Counted from the stretch's first letter, positions 47,665 through 57,100 are shown. The stretch: 64,000 nt of DNA from Azonexus hydrophilus (GCF_905120355.1 NZ_CAJHOB010000010.1:53299-117298), one strand, 5' to 3'. Notes: generated from the sequence alone by a model not told the origin. Made by a program: numbers and translations.

Positions 47665-48621
47665 TTAGAAAAGTTGCTGGGTGAGGCGGTTTCTGGCGGC
47701 TTGATATTCGCTGCGCAGCTGCGCAACGATGTCGGCGGCCGGGAGGATGGCGTCGATGCTGCCCACGCCCTGGCCGGCCCCCCAGATGTCGCGCCAGGCT
47801 TTGGCGCTCTTGCCGTCATCGGCGGCACCAAAGTTCATGACGCTCTTGTCACGGTGCGGCAGGTTGTTCGGGTCCAGGCCCGCCGCGACGATGCTTTGCT
47901 GCAGGTAGTTGCCGTGCACGCCGGTGAAGTACGGGGTGTACACCACGTCTTTCGCTGTGGCGGCGACCAGGGTGTCCTTGTAGGCAGAGACGGCATTGGC
48001 TTCGCTGCTGGCGATGAAGCGGGTGCCGATGTAGGCGAAATCAGCCCCCATGGCTTGTGCGGCGAGAATGGCGGCGCCGTTGGCAATGGCGCCGGAAAGG
48101 GCAATGGGACCATCCCAGAATTTGCGGATTTCGCTGACCAGGGCGAAGGGGCTGAGGGTGCCGGCATGGCCACCGGCCCCGGCGCAGACCAGGATCAGCC
48201 CGTCGACACCGGCTTCGATCGCTTTTTCGGCATGGCGCACGCTGATCACGTCATGGAACACCTGCCCGCCATAGGCATGCACGCGCGGCACGATGGCGGT
48301 GGGTGCCGAGAGGCTGGTGATGATCAACGGCACCTCGTGTTTGATGCACAGCGCCATGTCGTGTTCAAGACGGGTGTTGGAGGCATGGATGATCTGGTTG
48401 ACCGCAAACGGTGCCGCTCCGGGGCTGGCCGCCAGTTCGCGCTTGATGCGCAGCAGCCAGTCATCGAGCAGGGCTTCCGGACGTGCGTTGAGTGCCGGAA
48501 ACGAGCCGATGACGCCGCTTCTGCACTGGGCGATCACCAGATCCGGATTGGAAACGATGAACATCGGCGCGCAGATCACGGGCAGTTGCAGGTTCTTGTT
48601 CAGAGCGGCGGGGATGGGCAT
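47665..48621 (-). CDS. Nitronate monooxygenase-family flavoprotein
   Basis: 318-residue FMN TIM-barrel protein of the nitronate monooxygenase / enoyl-ACP reductase II-like family. Seen: APMFIVSNPDLVIAQCRSGV at the N-terminus, CAGAGGHAG (phosphate-binding loop) and ALSGAIANG, YIGTRFIAS. Located between acyl-CoA synthetase (4 bases from its stop) and acyl-CoA dehydrogenase, so it may act on lipid-derived substrates; true nitronate activity is not established by sequence. Confidence 0.88.
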   Translation of the reverse strand: MPIPAALNKNLQLPVICAPMFIVSNPDLVIAQCRSGVIGSFPALNARPEALLDDWLLRIKRELAASPGAAPFAVNQIIHASNTRLEHDMALCIKHEVPLIITSLSAPTAIVPRVHAYGGQVFHDVISVRHAEKAIEAGVDGLILVCAGAGGHAGTLSPFALVSEIRKFWDGPIALSGAIANGAAILAAQAMGADFAYIGTRFIASSEANAVSAYKDTLVAATAKDVVYTPYFTGVHGNYLQQSIVAAGLDPNNLPHRDKSVMNFGAADDGKSAKAWRDIWGAGQGVGSIDAILPAADIVAQLRSEYQAARNRLTQQLF

Positions 48622-48624
48622 GGG

Positions 48625-50286
48625 TCAGGCTCCTTCTTTCAAGGCGCGACGCAGGATCTTGCCGACGTTGGTACGGGGCAGGTCGTCGCGGAATTCGACA
48701 TATTTCGGGACTTTGTAGCCGGTCAATAGGTGCCGGCAGTGCTCGATCAATTCGTGTTCGGTGACGCGGGGATCCTTGCGCACCACGAAAATTTTCACCG
48801 CTTCGCCGGCCCGTTCATCGGGTACGCCGATCGCTGCGACGTCGATGATGCCGGGGTGCATGGCCACGGCTTCCTCGACTTCGTTGGGATAGACGTTGAA
48901 ACCGCTGACCAGGATCATGTCCTTCTTGCGGTCCACCAGGAACACGTAACCTTGGGGGTCGATGTAGCCCATGTCGCCGGTGCGCAGAAAACCATCGGGG
49001 TAAAAGACATGCTCTGTTTCGTCGGGGCGGTTCCAGTAGCCCTTCATCACCTGCGGACCACGGATGCAGATTTCGCCGACCTGGGTGCCGGGTACTTCAT
49101 TGCCGTTGTCGTCGCGGATGGAAATTTCGGTCGAAGAGATGGGGAGGCCGATGGCACCATTGAAGTCTTTCATGTCGAGCGGATTGATGGTCGCCGCCGG
49201 ACTGGTTTCGGTCAACCCGTAAGCCTGCAGCAACGGCACCCCGACCACCTGTCGCCAGTGTTCTGCCACGGGCGCCTGTACTGCCATGCCGCCACCGAGG
49301 GTGACGTTCATGGTCGAAAAATCGAGCTTGGCGAAATCCGGGTGGTTGAGCAGGGCGTTGAACAGGGTGTTGACGCCAGTGACCACGGTGACCGGATATT
49401 TGCCCCACTCCTTGATGAAATTGGGAATGTCGCGCGGGTTGACAATCAGCAGGTTGCGCGCGCCGATCATCAGGAAGGTCAGGCAGTTCGCGGTGAGCGC
49501 GAAGATATGGTAGAGCGGCAGCGCGGTGATGATGAATTCCTGCCCTTCATGCACCACCGGACGAATCCAGCTATAGGCCTGGGTGACGTTGGCGGCAATG
49601 TTGGCGTGGGTGAGCATGGCCCCTTTGGAAATGCCGGTGGTGCCGCCGGTGTATTGCAGGAAGGCGATGTCGTCCTGGGCCAGGGGGACGGCTTTCCAGC
49701 CATGCCGGCGACCGGCGCCCAGTGCGGCCTTGAACGACAGGCTGCCGGGCAGTTTCCAGGCGGGCACCATTTTCTTGACGTGGCGGATGACGAAGTTGAC
49801 CAGGGTGCCCTTGACGGCGCCCAGCATCTCACCCAGCGGCGTCACCACGACATGGCGCAGCTGGGTGTGGGCGATCACCTGTTCCAGGGTGTGGGCGAAA
49901 TTTTCGACGATGACGATGGTCGTCGCTCCCGAATCCTTGAGCTGATGTTCCAGTTCGCGCGGGGTGTAGAGCGGATTGCAATTGACCACGACACAGCCGG
50001 CGCGCAAGGTGCCGAACAGCGCGACCGGGTATTGCAGCAGGTTGGGCATCATCAGGGCGACGCGGTCGCCCTTCTGCATGCCGATCGACTGCAGCCAGCC
50101 GGCGAAATCGCGGGTTTCTGCTTCCAGCTCGGCATAGGTCATTTCCTTGCCCATGCTGATGTAGGCCACCTGGTCGGCAAATTTGCGGCAGGCGTCTTCG
50201 AACAGGGCGACCAGCGAAGGAATGTGATCGATGTCGATCTCCGCCGGTACGCCCTGGGGGTAACTCTGTAACCAGATCTTTTCCAT
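48625..50286 (-). CDS. fadD: Long-chain fatty acid-CoA ligase
   Basis: ATP-dependent activation of fatty acids to acyl-CoA. The 553 residues show the AMP-binding P-loop QYTGGTTGISKGAM, the LQAYGLTETSPAATIN motif, the GDMGYIDPQGYVFLVDRKKD hinge, and the C-terminal catalytic-Lys segment RTNVGKILRR. The start at 50286 (MEKIWLQSYPQGVPAEID) is supported by AGGAGGAG upstream. Confidence 0.93.
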   Translation of the reverse strand: MEKIWLQSYPQGVPAEIDIDHIPSLVALFEDACRKFADQVAYISMGKEMTYAELEAETRDFAGWLQSIGMQKGDRVALMMPNLLQYPVALFGTLRAGCVVVNCNPLYTPRELEHQLKDSGATTIVIVENFAHTLEQVIAHTQLRHVVVTPLGEMLGAVKGTLVNFVIRHVKKMVPAWKLPGSLSFKAALGAGRRHGWKAVPLAQDDIAFLQYTGGTTGISKGAMLTHANIAANVTQAYSWIRPVVHEGQEFIITALPLYHIFALTANCLTFLMIGARNLLIVNPRDIPNFIKEWGKYPVTVVTGVNTLFNALLNHPDFAKLDFSTMNVTLGGGMAVQAPVAEHWRQVVGVPLLQAYGLTETSPAATINPLDMKDFNGAIGLPISSTEISIRDDNGNEVPGTQVGEICIRGPQVMKGYWNRPDETEHVFYPDGFLRTGDMGYIDPQGYVFLVDRKKDMILVSGFNVYPNEVEEAVAMHPGIIDVAAIGVPDERAGEAVKIFVVRKDPRVTEHELIEHCRHLLTGYKVPKYVEFRDDLPRTNVGKILRRALKEGA

Positions 50287-50336
50287 GGTGTCTCCTCCTG
50301 GATATGTCGCTGGGTATTCGTTTGTCTGTTTTTTGT

Positions 50337-50918
50337 TCAGTGACCAAGCAGTGCTTTTTTCAGCGCTGCATCTGCCGGTTGGTCGCCCAGCCACACTTTG
50401 AGCAGGGCAGCGGCAAAGTCGGCCCCTGCCACCATACCGGCGTTTTGATTGTTGCGCAGCAGGGAGACACCAGCGCTGGAAAAGTCGAGGTCAATGACAT
50501 CCCCGGGGCGCACCTTGCCCAGCGCTCGCATCAAGGTGCCTAGCTGGTCGATTCTGGGTTGCAGGGCACTGAGTTGCGCTGGGGTCAGGTTGTTGCGCAT
50601 GCCTTCGTCGAGGGCGGCATGGAAGCTGTCGGCCTCCAGTTCGCGCAGGATGTGCAGGCGCATGCGGCGCAGTCCCTTGCCGTCGATCAGGGCGGAGGCC
50701 GAGGTGCTTTTTTCGCCGGCATAGAGGGCGCCGACATAGACCTTGAAAAACAGTTTGCTGCGTAACCCGGCGCCGTTCAGCCGCAAGGTCTGTCCATCGA
50801 CATTCTGTTGTTCGGCAATCCGGGTGCCGGCTACTTCAAGTGCCAGTGCCGTGCTGCAGGCCAGTAGCAGGCTGAGGCCGAGGCTGCAGGTCGCCCGGGT
50901 CCAATGTGTTGTCCGCAT
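50337..50918 (-). CDS. Exported chalcone isomerase-like protein
   Basis: 193-residue protein with an N-terminal signal peptide (MRTTHWTRATCSLGLSLLLA, cleavage likely near ALA-LE) and a chalcone isomerase-like domain (KLFFKVYVGALYAGEKS). In eukaryotes this fold includes fatty-acid-binding proteins. The start at 50918 follows GGAGGAG; it overlaps the end of the upstream DUF4442 gene by 83 bases. A role in lipid handling is inferred from the operon. Confidence 0.85.
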   Translation of the reverse strand: MRTTHWTRATCSLGLSLLLACSTALALEVAGTRIAEQQNVDGQTLRLNGAGLRSKLFFKVYVGALYAGEKSTSASALIDGKGLRRMRLHILRELEADSFHAALDEGMRNNLTPAQLSALQPRIDQLGTLMRALGKVRPGDVIDLDFSSAGVSLLRNNQNAGMVAGADFAAALLKVWLGDQPADAALKKALLGH

Positions 50919-51426
50919 CTTTGTCTCCTCCGGATTTCTTCCAGTAGTAATTTTTTTCAGCGATATAGACGGTACGTTCGACGACGGTGTGTACCGTGCC
51001 ATGCCCGTCCTTGAGTTCGATCGTGTAGGTTCGTTCCAGCTCCGGATGGCGAAGCAGTTGTTCCCGGATGCAGGCCAGTTCCGCTTCGTCGATGGAAAAA
51101 TCGGCATACAGCGTGGTGTAGCCCGGCTTGCGGTAGCGGATGCTGGCGGATTTGTCCCACACTACATACGCTTCGCCCAGCGCGGCCATCAGCATCATCG
51201 GGTGCGCGCCGTCAGTGATTGCGAATAGCGAACCCCCATAGAGCGAGCCGACGATGTTCTTCGTTTTCCACGAGCAGGGCAGGGCGATGCGGATGTGGCG
51301 CAGGTCGCGCGCCACATGCACCACCCGCCCGCCCGTGCCGCGAAAGGCGGGATGGAAATTGAAGCCCAGGCGTACCATGCGGGCACGCCAGGTGGGCGAC
51401 AGGCGGGCAAGCCAGGCCGGTTTCAT
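50836..51426 (-). CDS. DUF4442 hotdog-fold thioesterase-like protein
   Basis: 196 residues resembling the DUF4442 family, thought to be hotdog-fold thioesterases: NFHPAFRGTGGRVVHVARDL, then KNIVGSLYGGSLFAITDGAH and YRKPGYTTLYADFSI. The C-terminal 27 residues overlap the start of the chalcone isomerase-like gene. Position between thiolase and acyl-CoA synthetase suggests acyl-CoA hydrolysis, which is not demonstrated. Confidence 0.82.
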   Translation of the reverse strand: MKPAWLARLSPTWRARMVRLGFNFHPAFRGTGGRVVHVARDLRHIRIALPCSWKTKNIVGSLYGGSLFAITDGAHPMMLMAALGEAYVVWDKSASIRYRKPGYTTLYADFSIDEAELACIREQLLRHPELERTYTIELKDGHGTVHTVVERTVYIAEKNYYWKKSGGDKDADNTLDPGDLQPRPQPATGLQHGTGT

Positions 51427-51435
51427 CGTAGCCGC

Positions 51436-52632
51436 TCAGACCCGCTCGAAAATGCCGGCAGCACCCATGCCGGTGCCGATGCACATGGTCACCATGCCGT
51501 ACTTGCCACCGGTGCGCTGCAACCCATGCACCACGGTTGCCGTGCGGATGGCGCCGGTGGCGCCGAGCGGGTGGCCGAGCGCGATGGCACCCCCGAGCGG
51601 ATTGACCCGGGCCGGATCGAGGTCGAGTTCGCGCATCACCGCCAGCGATTGCGCGGCGAAGGCTTCGTTGAGTTCGATCCAGTCGAGGTCATTCTGCGTG
51701 ATGCCGACTTGTGTCAGCACGCGCGGAATTGCCGCAATCGGGCCGATGCCCATGATTTCCGGCGCGACGCCGCCGACCGCGTAGCCGGCGAAGCGGGCAA
51801 GCGGCGTCAGGTTGTGTTCTTTCAGGACTTTTTCAGAGACCAGCATCACCGCGCCGGCGCCGTCCGACATCTGCGAGGAGTTACCGGCGGTGACAGAACC
51901 GCGCACGTTGAACACCGGTTTCAGCTTGGCCAGTTTTTCCAGGCTGGAATCCGGGCGTGGGCCTTCGTCGGTGTCGGCCAGCCGCTCTCGGGTGGTGACG
52001 GTGCCGCGGGCGAGATCGGGCAGCTGCTCACGCACCTGGTACGGGCTGATTTCCGCCTTGAAATGGCCCGCGGCAATGGCGGCACAGGCCTTGGCGTGCG
52101 AGGCGACGGCAAAGGCGTCCTGATCGTCCCGGCTGATCTGCCATTGTTTCGCCACTTTTTCGGCGGTCAGGCCCATGCCGTAGGCAATGGCGACGTGCTC
52201 ATCGGTAAAGATGGCCGGATTCATCGCCATCTTGTTCCCCATCATCTGCGGCATGATGCTCATCGACTCGGTGCCGGCGGCGATCATCACGTCGGCCAGG
52301 CCAAGGCGGATCTGATTGGCGGCGTCAGCCACCGCCTGCACGCCGGATGAGCAGAAGCGGTTGATGGTGAGGCCAGGCACGGTGATCGGCAGGCCGGCCA
52401 GCAGCAGGCCAATGCGGGCGACGTTCATGCCTTGTTCGGCTTCCGGCATGGCGCAGCCGACGATAACGTCGCCGATGCGGGCGGGATCAATGCCCGGTAC
52501 CTGCGCCACCACCGATTTGATGGCGTGTGCCAGCATGTCGTCCGGGCGGATGTTCCGGAACATGCCGTTTTTCTTGGCCACCGGCAGGCGGGTGGCGGCA
52601 ACGATGTACGCGTCCTGAATCTGTTTGTTCAT
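51436..52632 (-). CDS. fadA: Acetyl-CoA acyltransferase (thiolase)
   Basis: Last step of beta-oxidation, thiolytic release of acetyl-CoA. The 398 residues show the nucleophilic Cys in INRFCSSGVQAV, the GGAIALGHPLGATGAIR His motif and the second Cys in CIGTGMGAAGIFE. It begins 22 bases after the fadB-type gene. The pairing with a multifunctional HAD/ECH protein favours 3-ketoacyl-CoA thiolase (FadA role) over biosynthetic PhaA, but sequence alone does not exclude the latter. Confidence 0.92.
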   Translation of the reverse strand: MNKQIQDAYIVAATRLPVAKKNGMFRNIRPDDMLAHAIKSVVAQVPGIDPARIGDVIVGCAMPEAEQGMNVARIGLLLAGLPITVPGLTINRFCSSGVQAVADAANQIRLGLADVMIAAGTESMSIMPQMMGNKMAMNPAIFTDEHVAIAYGMGLTAEKVAKQWQISRDDQDAFAVASHAKACAAIAAGHFKAEISPYQVREQLPDLARGTVTTRERLADTDEGPRPDSSLEKLAKLKPVFNVRGSVTAGNSSQMSDGAGAVMLVSEKVLKEHNLTPLARFAGYAVGGVAPEIMGIGPIAAIPRVLTQVGITQNDLDWIELNEAFAAQSLAVMRELDLDPARVNPLGGAIALGHPLGATGAIRTATVVHGLQRTGGKYGMVTMCIGTGMGAAGIFERV

Positions 52633-52654
52633 TATGTATGTCTCCTCGCCGGGC

Positions 52655-55054
52655 TTAGTTGCGCAGGGGTTTGCCGGTGTCCAGCATGTGCTGGATACGG
52701 GCCTGGGTGAGCGGGTTTTTCAGCAGGTCGACGAACAAGCGACGTTCGACGGTCAGCAGCCATTCTTCATCGACCCGGCTGCCGCTTTCGATGTCGCCGC
52801 CGCAGAGGGCGATGGCGGCGGCTTTGGCGACCTGGTAATCGTGCGCGGAAATCATGCCGCCTTCCCGCATGTTGACCAGCATCATCTCGAAGGTGGCGAT
52901 GCCGGTGCGGCCGGCGACCGGAATGTTGCGCGCCATCGGTGGCGGTGCCCAGCCGGCGTCGGCTAGGTTGCGCGCTTCGCGGATGGCGACCCAGAGCAGT
53001 TCGTGGGCATTGAACAGGACCGTGTCGCTGGGCCGGGCAAAACCGTAATCGATCGCTTCCTGGGCGCTTTTTGCCACCTTGGCCATGGCGATGGTCTGGA
53101 AGACTGGTTGCAGATAGTTGAAGACTTCGCCCGGTACCGCCGATTGCGCTGCCCAGGCGGCGGCGCGGACAGCGAATTCCTTGCAGCCGCCACCGGCTGG
53201 AATCAGCCCGACGCCGGCTTCGACCAGGCCGACATAGCTTTCCAGCGCCATGACGCGTTTAGCGGCGTGCATGACGAATTCGCAACCGCCGCCCAGGGCC
53301 ATTCCCTGCACCGCAGCGACCACGGGCACCTGCGCATATTTCAGCGTTTGCGAGGCGCGCTGGAATTTTTCCACGGTCTGTTCGAGGCGATCGAACTGGC
53401 CGGCGGCGATGGCCTGCGTGACCTGCGCCAGATTGGCGCCGACGGCAAACGGTGCCTCGTGCCAGACGACCACGCCGGCGAGCGTTGTTTCCGCCTGGCG
53501 CACGGCAGCAATCACGCCGTCGAGCACCTCGTCGCCGATGGTGTGCATCTTCGATTTGATGGACAAGATGCCGATGCCCGCATCCTGCTCGGGCAGGCGC
53601 CACAGGCGTACGCCGTCATTCTCGTACAGCGTTTCGCCGGCGTGTTCCGGGCGCAGCCCGGCTTCGCCCAGCACCCGTTCTGGGAACAGCTGGCGTTGGT
53701 AAACCGGCAGCGTCGAGCGGGCGGCATAGGTATTGCGCCGCGCCGAGTACGAGCCGGCGCTGCCATGTACGCCCTGGCGCCCGTTTTCCAGTACCCAGGC
53801 CGGCAGCGGTGTGTTGGTCATGCTCTTGCCGGCGGCGATGTCAGCGGCAATGGCTTGGGCAATGTCAGCCCAGCCGGCCGCTTGCCAGGTTTCGAACGGC
53901 CCCTGCGCCCAGCCGAAGCCCCAGCGCATGGCGAAATCCAGATCGCGGGCATTGTCGGCCACATGTTCGAGCTGCACGGCGCAGTAATGGAAGACGTCGC
54001 GAAAGATGGCCCACAGGAATTGTGCCTGTGGGTGGCTGGAGGCCCGCAACGCGGCAAACTTTTCGGCGGGATTGCGGATCTTGAGAATCGCTGCAACTTC
54101 CTCGGCGACTTCGCCGGCCGAGCTGCGGTAATTCTGCGTAGCCAGGTCGAGTACCTGGATTTCCTTGCCCTGCTTGCGGAAAATGCCGCAGCGGGTTTTC
54201 TGGCCGAGGGCCCCTTGTTCGATCAGGGCGGTCAGCCAGGTGGGGGTGTTGAAATGGGCGTGCCAGGGATCGTCCGGCAGGGTGTTGCGCATGGTATTGA
54301 CCACATGCGCCAGGGTGTCCAGACCGACGACGTCGGCGGTGCGGTAAGTGGCGCTCTTCGGGCGACCGATACGGGGGCCGGTGAGGGCGTCGACGGTGTC
54401 GAAACCGAGCTTGAAGGCGGCGGTGTGGTGCATGACGGCGAGTATGGAAAACACGCCGATGCGGTTGGCGACGAAATTGGGTGTGTCGAGCGCACGGATG
54501 ACGCCCTTGCCCAGGCGCGAGGTCAGCCAGGTTTCCAGCTGGTCCAGAGTGGTCGCGTCAGTGCTGGGGGTGGCGATGATTTCCACCAGGTGCATGTAGC
54601 GTGGCGGGTTGAAAAAGTGAATGCCGCAGAAGCGCGGCTGCACCTGCGCCGGCAGGCCAGCGCCCAGTGCCTGCATGGACAGGCCGGAGGTGTTGGAGGC
54701 GACGATGGCGGTTGGTGACAGATAGGGCGCGATGCGGGCGTAGAGATCGTGCTTCCAGTCCATGCGCTCGGCGATGGCTTCAATGATCAGATCGCAGTCA
54801 GCCAGCAGGGGCAGGTGCTGGTCATAGTTGGCGGCATCAATGTAGGCCAGCTTGTCCTTGCTGGACAGCGGTGCGGGATCGAGTTTCTTCAGGCCGGCCA
54901 GGGCTTTATTTACGATACCGTTCGGATCGCCTTCCTTGGCGGGTAAATCGTAAAGCAGCACAGGTACGCCGGCATTGGCCAGATGGGCGGCAATCTGTGC
55001 GCCCATCACCCCGGCGCCCAGAACGGCTGCTTTCTTGACGTTCAATGTGTTCAA
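52655..55054 (-). CDS. fadB: 3-hydroxyacyl-CoA dehydrogenase / enoyl-CoA hydratase fusion
   Basis: Bifunctional beta-oxidation enzyme of 799 residues with dehydrogenase first (AAVLGAGVMGAQIAAHLANA NAD site; HFFNPPRYMHLVEII) and the crotonase domain at the C-terminus (VQGMALGGGCEFVMHA), the reverse of Escherichia coli FadB. The start is TTG at 55054: AGGAG lies 7 bases upstream and the family N-terminus follows; upstream in-frame codons are not conserved. First gene of the operon, directly behind the promoter and operator. Confidence 0.93.
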   Translation of the reverse strand: MNTLNVKKAAVLGAGVMGAQIAAHLANAGVPVLLYDLPAKEGDPNGIVNKALAGLKKLDPAPLSSKDKLAYIDAANYDQHLPLLADCDLIIEAIAERMDWKHDLYARIAPYLSPTAIVASNTSGLSMQALGAGLPAQVQPRFCGIHFFNPPRYMHLVEIIATPSTDATTLDQLETWLTSRLGKGVIRALDTPNFVANRIGVFSILAVMHHTAAFKLGFDTVDALTGPRIGRPKSATYRTADVVGLDTLAHVVNTMRNTLPDDPWHAHFNTPTWLTALIEQGALGQKTRCGIFRKQGKEIQVLDLATQNYRSSAGEVAEEVAAILKIRNPAEKFAALRASSHPQAQFLWAIFRDVFHYCAVQLEHVADNARDLDFAMRWGFGWAQGPFETWQAAGWADIAQAIAADIAAGKSMTNTPLPAWVLENGRQGVHGSAGSYSARRNTYAARSTLPVYQRQLFPERVLGEAGLRPEHAGETLYENDGVRLWRLPEQDAGIGILSIKSKMHTIGDEVLDGVIAAVRQAETTLAGVVVWHEAPFAVGANLAQVTQAIAAGQFDRLEQTVEKFQRASQTLKYAQVPVVAAVQGMALGGGCEFVMHAAKRVMALESYVGLVEAGVGLIPAGGGCKEFAVRAAAWAAQSAVPGEVFNYLQPVFQTIAMAKVAKSAQEAIDYGFARPSDTVLFNAHELLWVAIREARNLADAGWAPPPMARNIPVAGRTGIATFEMMLVNMREGGMISAHDYQVAKAAAIALCGGDIESGSRVDEEWLLTVERRLFVDLLKNPLTQARIQHMLDTGKPLRN

Positions 55055-55087
55055 GATATGTCTCCTTTTTTTGATTTCGTCAAAAAT

Positions 55088-55101
55088 AAAACGAACGTTT
55101 G
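55088..55101. promoter_or_regulatory. PsrA-like fatty acid regulator operator
   Basis: AAAAC-GAAC-GTTTG on the plus strand (CAAAC-N4-GTTTT on the minus strand) fits the known PsrA pattern of CAAAC/GTTTG half-sites with a 2-4 base gap, with one outer mismatch. It covers the predicted transcription start of the fad operon, consistent with repression relieved by acyl-CoA. No TetR regulator gene is in the window. Confidence 0.5.
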
Positions 55102-55102
55102 A

Positions 55103-55130
55103 ATTATAGACAGGGCGCACCTGGGGTCAA
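55103..55130 (-). promoter_or_regulatory. Sigma-70 promoter of the fatty acid operon
   Basis: Read on the minus strand: TTGACC (55130-55125), 16-base spacer, TATAAT (55108-55103). Transcription would start near 55096, about 40 bases before the fadB-type TTG start. Confidence 0.72.
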
Positions 55131-55281
55131 GCGTTTTTTTACTGACGTCAAGACGGGGGGCGAAAGAGGCTGTGTCACCCCGTGCAGCTGTCAGAAATGG
55201 GGCGTTAAATAGTCATTGCGTGCCATGGCCGTTGGGCTAGAATTTTCTGGTCTGGTAAATCATTTGAGGATGGGGAAAACC

Positions 55282-56910
55282 ATGGGCTGGTTCGATCATT
55301 TATCGCTGCGCCACAAATTGCTGGTGAACTTTGTGGCGAGTGGCGGTGTATTGCTGCTGGCGCTGGTGTTTCTTGGTTTCCAGATCCGTACCGTGGGCGG
55401 GCATACGCAGGAAATCGCCAAGATCTGGTTGCCGGCGCTTGGCACGGCGGGCGAAATCAGCCAGTTGCGGCTGCGTTTCCGGGTGCGTAGCCTGGAGTAC
55501 ATGCTGCCGGGGAGCGCGGAAGAAAAAGAAAGAATCCGTCAGGGATTGAACAAGCTTGACGCTTCGCTGCATGCGGCCTTGAAAGCCTATGAACCCTTGA
55601 TTACCAGTGAAGATGAGCGGCGCATACATGGCGAGGCGATTGCGGCCATCGCGGCGTACAAAGCTGAAGTGGACAAAGCCATTGCCCTGGCCGAGGCGGG
55701 CGATGAGGCCGGGGCGCAGACCCTGCGCCGTACAACCTGGGTCAAAGCCGCCGATCTGGTGCGCGACAAGACGGATGCACTGATTGAAATCAATCATGCC
55801 GGCGCAGCCCAGGCATCAGAGGTGGCTGATGCCGCCGTCACTGCCGGCATCCAGTCCAGTGTCGCCAGTCTGGTTGCCGGGGCGGTGCTGGCGCTGCTGG
55901 TTTCCTGGCTGGTTTCGAGGCGCATGGAGCGGCAGTTGAATGAAGCCGTGACAGCGACGCAGCGGATTGCCAGTGGCGATTTGAGTGGGCGTTTGCCGGC
56001 GGCCAGCCGGGATGAAATCGGGCGCATGTTTGCCGGACTCGGCACCATGCAGGAGGCACTACGCCAAGCCATGGGGGAAACCCGGCAGAGTGCCGATGAA
56101 ATCATTGCCGCCTCGCAATCGCTCAACCACGCAGTGGATCTGATCGATCAGTCGGCTACCGTGCAGAGTACAGCAGCCTCCGCCATCGCCGCCAATGTCG
56201 AGGAATTGACCGTTTCGATCAACCATGTGTCCAGCAACACGAGCGAGGCTGCGCGTCTTGCCAATGCATCGGATGAACAGGCCGAAGAAGGGCACGAGGC
56301 CATCGCGGAACTGGTTGACCAGATCACCCAGATGTCCGGAGTGGTGCATCAGGCGGCAGATACCATCAACAGCCTGCGCGACGAATCGGAAAAAATTTCC
56401 AGCATCGTCGAAGTGATTCGTGAAATTGCCGACCAGACCAATTTGCTCGCCCTGAATGCTGCCATTGAAGCAGCGCGTGCGGGTGAGACCGGGCGTGGTT
56501 TTGCCGTGGTGGCCGATGAAGTACGCAAGCTGGCGGAACGTACGGCGGTGTCGACCGGCGAAATTCGCGCCATGGTCAGTTCCATCCAGCAATCAACGGG
56601 GCAGGCAGTGGTCGGTGTGCAGCGTGGGGTTGATCTGTCCAATAGCAGCGTCGAACTGGCGCAGCGTGCAGGGACGGCGATTGCACAATTGAAGGAAATG
56701 GCGCAGCAGGTGGCGGAGGTGGTGAACGAGGTCAATAACGGTCTGCGCGAACAGTCGGCGGCTTCAACCGATGTGGCGGTGAAAATCGAGCAGGTGGCTA
56801 CGCAATCGGAAGAGGCGAGCGCCATTGCGCACGAAACGGCAACTGCAGCCCGTAGCATGGATAAAACCGCACAGCGCATGCAGGAAATCGTCAGCCGCTT
56901 CCGTTTGTGA
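55282..56910 (+). CDS. Methyl-accepting chemotaxis protein
   Basis: 542-residue transmembrane chemoreceptor: TM1 (about residues 15-35), a periplasmic four-helix bundle sensor, TM2 (about 195-215), HAMP ([20 protein letters not shown]), and the signalling domain with the hairpin tip [20 protein letters not shown] and [20 protein letters not shown]. No C-terminal CheR-tether pentapeptide is seen. The ATG at 55282 is used because GGGG precedes it and TM1 follows; upstream in-frame ATGs exist. Ligand unknown. Confidence 0.93.
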   Translation: MGWFDHLSLRHKLLVNFVASGGVLLLALVFLGFQIRTVGGHTQEIAKIWLPALGTAGEISQLRLRFRVRSLEYMLPGSAEEKERIRQGLNKLDASLHAALKAYEPLITSEDERRIHGEAIAAIAAYKAEVDKAIALAEAGDEAGAQTLRRTTWVKAADLVRDKTDALIEINHAGAAQASEVADAAVTAGIQSSVASLVAGAVLALLVSWLVSRRMERQLNEAVTATQRIASGDLSGRLPAASRDEIGRMFAGLGTMQEALRQAMGETRQSADEIIAASQSLNHAVDLIDQSATVQSTAASAIAANVEELTVSINHVSSNTSEAARLANASDEQAEEGHEAIAELVDQITQMSGVVHQAADTINSLRDESEKISSIVEVIREIADQTNLLALNAAIEAARAGETGRGFAVVADEVRKLAERTAVSTGEIRAMVSSIQQSTGQAVVGVQRGVDLSNSSVELAQRAGTAIAQLKEMAQQVAEVVNEVNNGLREQSAASTDVAVKIEQVATQSEEASAIAHETATAARSMDKTAQRMQEIVSRFRL

Positions 56911-56939
56911 TGGCCTGATGCGCTGGCAGGAAACAGGGC

Positions 56940-56974
56940 AAATCCCCGCAGTCAGAAGCTGCGGGGATTTTTTT
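56940..56974 (+). terminator. Intrinsic terminator after the chemoreceptor
   Basis: AAATCCCCGCAG (56940-56951) and CTGCGGGGATTT (56959-56970) with a 7-base loop, then TTTT. Perfect 12-bp stem. Confidence 0.9.
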
Positions 56975-57004
56975 GGATACATTTTGCTGCGCCGCACAAA
57001 TTGC

Positions 57005-57032
57005 TTGACACTCTGGTTGCTGTAGATACAAT
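57005..57032 (+). promoter_or_regulatory. Sigma-70 promoter of the phasin gene
   Basis: Consensus TTGACA (57005-57010), 16-base spacer, TACAAT (57027-57032); start of transcription near 57039. Confidence 0.8.
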
Positions 57033-57041
57033 TGCGCCATG

Positions 57042-57052
57042 TTGCATCGCAG
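57042..57052. promoter_or_regulatory. PhaR-like operator
   Basis: TTGC-ATC-GCAG matches the described PhaR recognition pattern CTGC-N3-GCAG with one mismatch, and sits at the predicted transcription start, where PhaR represses phasin genes in other bacteria. Confidence 0.4.
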
Positions 57053-57100
57053 CAAGTGCGGTGTGCCTGCCATATAAAACAACTCAACGGAGTAACTGAA

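Noticed and set aside
47011..50271. Long plus-strand open frames opposite the acyl-CoA dehydrogenase, flavoprotein and fadD genes
   Set aside because: Gly/Ala/Asp/His-rich translations with no motifs; antisense to three well-supported genes.
55206..55235. TAAA...GCCG-like sequence before the chemoreceptor as a FliA (sigma-28) promoter
   Set aside because: Spacing is 18 instead of 15 bases and the -10 element matches only partly.
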